Shown: one piece after another, positions 62,141 to 64,000 of the stretch
How positions within the stretch are numbered: position 1 is the stretch's first letter
How the letters are laid out: every line of letters starts with the position of its first letter
Source: Aureimonas sp. Leaf324
Lineage (GTDB): Bacteria; Pseudomonadota; Alphaproteobacteria; Rhizobiales; Rhizobiaceae
Direction: 5' to 3'
Assembly (NCBI RefSeq): GCF_001423245.1
Contig: NZ_LMOH01000026.1
Coordinates: 1-64,000, forward strand
DNA length: 64,000 nt
Notes under the pieces: generated by a model
The model's database searches: none
Seen by the model: the letters and a program-made list of their open reading frames with translations, nothing else
Told to the model about the DNA's origin: nothing
Position numbers and translations under genes: made by a program

Positions 62141-64000
62141 ATGGATCTTCGCAACTTCACCGTCGAGACCGACGCGGACGGCTTGGCCCTCGTCACCTGG
62201 GACATGCCGGATCGCTCGATGAACGTCTTCACCGAGGAGGTGCTGCGCGAGATCGAGACGCTGGTCGACCGCTTCGCCGCGGATGCGGCCGTGAAGGGCG
62301 TGGTGCTCGCCTCCGGCAAGACGGGCACGTTCACCGGCGGCGCCGACCTCAACATGCTCGGCGCCATGTTCGCCGCCTTCGACGCGAAGCGGAAGAGCGA
62401 CCCGCAGGGCGCCGTCGCCGAGCTCTTCGAGCGCTGCGGCGAGATGGGCCGGATCTGGCGCAAGCTGGAGACGTCGGGCAAGCCCTATGTCTGCGCCATC
62501 AACGGCACCTGCATGGGCGGCGGCTTCGAGCTGGCGCTGGCCTGCCACGGGCGCGTTGCCGCCCAGAGTGCGAAGATGGGCCTGCCGGAAGTGAAGGTCG
62601 GCATCTTCCCCGGCGCCGGGGGCACGCAGCGCGTGCCGCGCCTCGCGGATACGCAAAGCGCGCTCCAGATGCTCCTGAAGGGCGAGACGCTGACCGCCGC
62701 CAAGGCCAAGGGTATGAAGCTGATCGACGAGGTCGTGCCCGACGACCAGCTGATCGAGGCGGCGAAGGCCATGCTGAAAGCGGGCCTCAAGCCGGTGAAG
62801 GCCTGGGACGAGAAGGGCTTCAAGCTGCCGTCCGGCCCGGTCTATTCGCCCGCCGGGGCGCAGGTCTGGCCCGCCGTCGCCTCGCTCTACCGCAAGGAGA
62901 CCGCCGACAACTATCCCGGCGCCCGCGCCATCGTGAAATGCGTCTACGAGGGCCTCTTGGTTCCGATCGACGTGGGCCTGCGGATCGAGCAGCGCTACTT
63001 CACCGAGGTCCTGCAGACCACCGAAGCGGCGATGATGATCCGCTCGCTGTTCGTCTCGATGCAGGCGCTGAACAAGGGCGCGCGCCGCCCGGCCGGCGTG
63101 CCCGAGCAGGCGATCGCCAAGGTCGGCGTCGTCGGCGCCGGCTTCATGGGCGCCGGCATCGCCTATGTGGCGGCGAAGGCCGGCATCGAGGTGGTGCTGG
63201 TCGACCGCGACCAAACTGCCGCCGACAAGGGCAAGGCGCATTCGGCTGGTCTGATGGAAGCGCTCGTCAAGAAGGGCCGCGCCAAGGCCGAGGAAGCCCA
63301 GGCCCTGCTCGCCCGCATCACCGCGACCCCCGACTACGCCGCGCTCGCCGACGCCGACCTCGTGATCGAGGCCGTGTTCGAGGACCGCGACGTGAAGGCC
63401 GAGGTCTCGCGGCGTGTGGCCGAGGTCCTGAAACCGCAGGCGATCTTCGCCTCCAACACCTCGACGCTGCCGATCACGAGCCTTGCGGAAGCCTTCCCCG
63501 ACGCCTCGCGCTTCGTCGGCATCCACTTCTTCTCACCGGTTGACCGGATGATGCTGACCGAGGTGATCCTCGGCAAGGAGACGGGCGACCGGGCGCTCGC
63601 CGTCGCGCTCGACTTCGTGCGCGCGATCAAGAAGACGCCGATCGTCGTCAACGACACGCGCGGCTTCTTCGCCAACCGCTGCGTGCTCCGCTACATGACG
63701 GAAGCCTACGACATGCTGGTCGAGGGCGTGCCGCCGGTGATGATCGAGAACGCGGCGAAGTTCGCCGGCATGCCGGTGGGGCCCCTCGCGCTGAACGACG
63801 AGACGGCGGTCGATCTGTCCCAAAAGATCATGAAGGCGACGATCCGCGACATGGGCGAAGGATCGATCGACCCGCGCCACTTCGCGCTCGTCAACGAGAT
63901 GGTGGACGGCGAAGGCCGGCTCGGCCGCAAGGCCGGCAAGGGCTTCTACGACTATCCGGCCAAGCCCGCCAGGAAGCACATCTGGCCGGGTCTCAAGGAC
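62141..64000 (+). CDS. fadJ: Bifunctional enoyl-CoA hydratase/3-hydroxyacyl-CoA dehydrogenase (partial at window end)
   Basis: The FadJ/FadB-type alpha subunit of beta-oxidation. 620 codons are visible and the gene continues past 64000. The N-terminal crotonase domain has TFTGGADLNML, the oxyanion-hole CMGGGFELALACH and GIFPGAGGTQRVPR. A linker follows, and then the Rossmann loop VGVVGAGFMGAGIA near residue 330 and the dehydrogenase segments SNTSTLPITSL and HFFSPVDRMMLTEVI. FadJ versus FadB cannot be decided without the rest. It completes the route begun at 58149, although an EAL gene on the other strand interrupts the unit. Confidence 0.93.
   Translation, partial: MDLRNFTVETDADGLALVTWDMPDRSMNVFTEEVLREIETLVDRFAADAAVKGVVLASGKTGTFTGGADLNMLGAMFAAFDAKRKSDPQGAVAELFERCGEMGRIWRKLETSGKPYVCAINGTCMGGGFELALACHGRVAAQSAKMGLPEVKVGIFPGAGGTQRVPRLADTQSALQMLLKGETLTAAKAKGMKLIDEVVPDDQLIEAAKAMLKAGLKPVKAWDEKGFKLPSGPVYSPAGAQVWPAVASLYRKETADNYPGARAIVKCVYEGLLVPIDVGLRIEQRYFTEVLQTTEAAMMIRSLFVSMQALNKGARRPAGVPEQAIAKVGVVGAGFMGAGIAYVAAKAGIEVVLVDRDQTAADKGKAHSAGLMEALVKKGRAKAEEAQALLARITATPDYAALADADLVIEAVFEDRDVKAEVSRRVAEVLKPQAIFASNTSTLPITSLAEAFPDASRFVGIHFFSPVDRMMLTEVILGKETGDRALAVALDFVRAIKKTPIVVNDTRGFFANRCVLRYMTEAYDMLVEGVPPVMIENAAKFAGMPVGPLALNDETAVDLSQKIMKATIRDMGEGSIDPRHFALVNEMVDGEGRLGRKAGKGFYDYPAKPARKHIWPGLKD

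Overview
The window comes from a high-G+C alphaproteobacterium of the order Hyphomicrobiales (Rhizobiales). The strongest evidence is a circularly permuted two-piece tmRNA gene with tag ANDNYAEVRLAA next to sspB, together with BA14K, DUF1127 and DUF4169 proteins and the thyA-folA-hflK-hflC-Deg order. Family rank is a guess (Aurantimonadaceae-like). Roughly the first 8.5 kb is visibly richer in A+T than the rest and is foreign in character.

Layout. 1-1438: the end of a probable IS21-family insertion sequence, a DnaQ-like exonuclease gene cut off by it, and three small unknown genes, all reading left. 1760-8440: a Tn7-like transposition module with a MerR-like regulator divergent from tnsA-tnsB-tnsC-tniQ; the tniQ product carries a series of C-terminal helix-turn-helix-like units. 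It stops about 160 bp from the 3' end of a chromosomal class I fumarase/mesaconase gene. 8603-20351: two interleaved catabolic sets. One (fumarase/mesaconase, CitE-like lyase, type III CoA-transferase, MaoC hydratase, acyl-CoA dehydrogenase) fits itaconate/mesaconate/citramalate breakdown to pyruvate and acetyl-CoA. The other (ltnD-otnK-otnC-otnI) is the L-threonate/D-erythronate route to DHAP. An MFS transporter and an SDR accompany them. 20555-26304: a lytic-transglycosylase-like lipoprotein, an SDR, two tiny genes, a chemoreceptor, tRNA-Lys and a PilZ protein. 26437-33641: ilvC, a TetR regulator with a clear palindromic operator, pdxJ, a RecD-like helicase, a LysE exporter, ilvH and ilvB, the last preceded by a 17-codon leader peptide and an attenuator. 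33702-42613: DUF1206, miaA, serB, an acetyltransferase, a Deg protease, hflCK, folA, thyA. 42757-44180: ssrA, sspB and two small genes. 44891-54769: a giant AsmA protein, UvrD helicase and three coiled-coil proteins. 54990-64000: two BA14K proteins, aminopeptidase P, and a beta-oxidation locus (acyl-CoA dehydrogenase, thiolase, bifunctional FadJ cut by the window end) with an EAL phosphodiesterase gene in between.

Points that stand out: the TnsABC-TniQ element with its regulator; a dispersed repeat of about 165-185 bp with imperfect inverted ends, present three times and each time in the gap between convergent genes; the ilvB attenuator; the ssrA-sspB adjacency; and several perfect or near-perfect palindromic operators. 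No CRISPR array or cas gene was seen.
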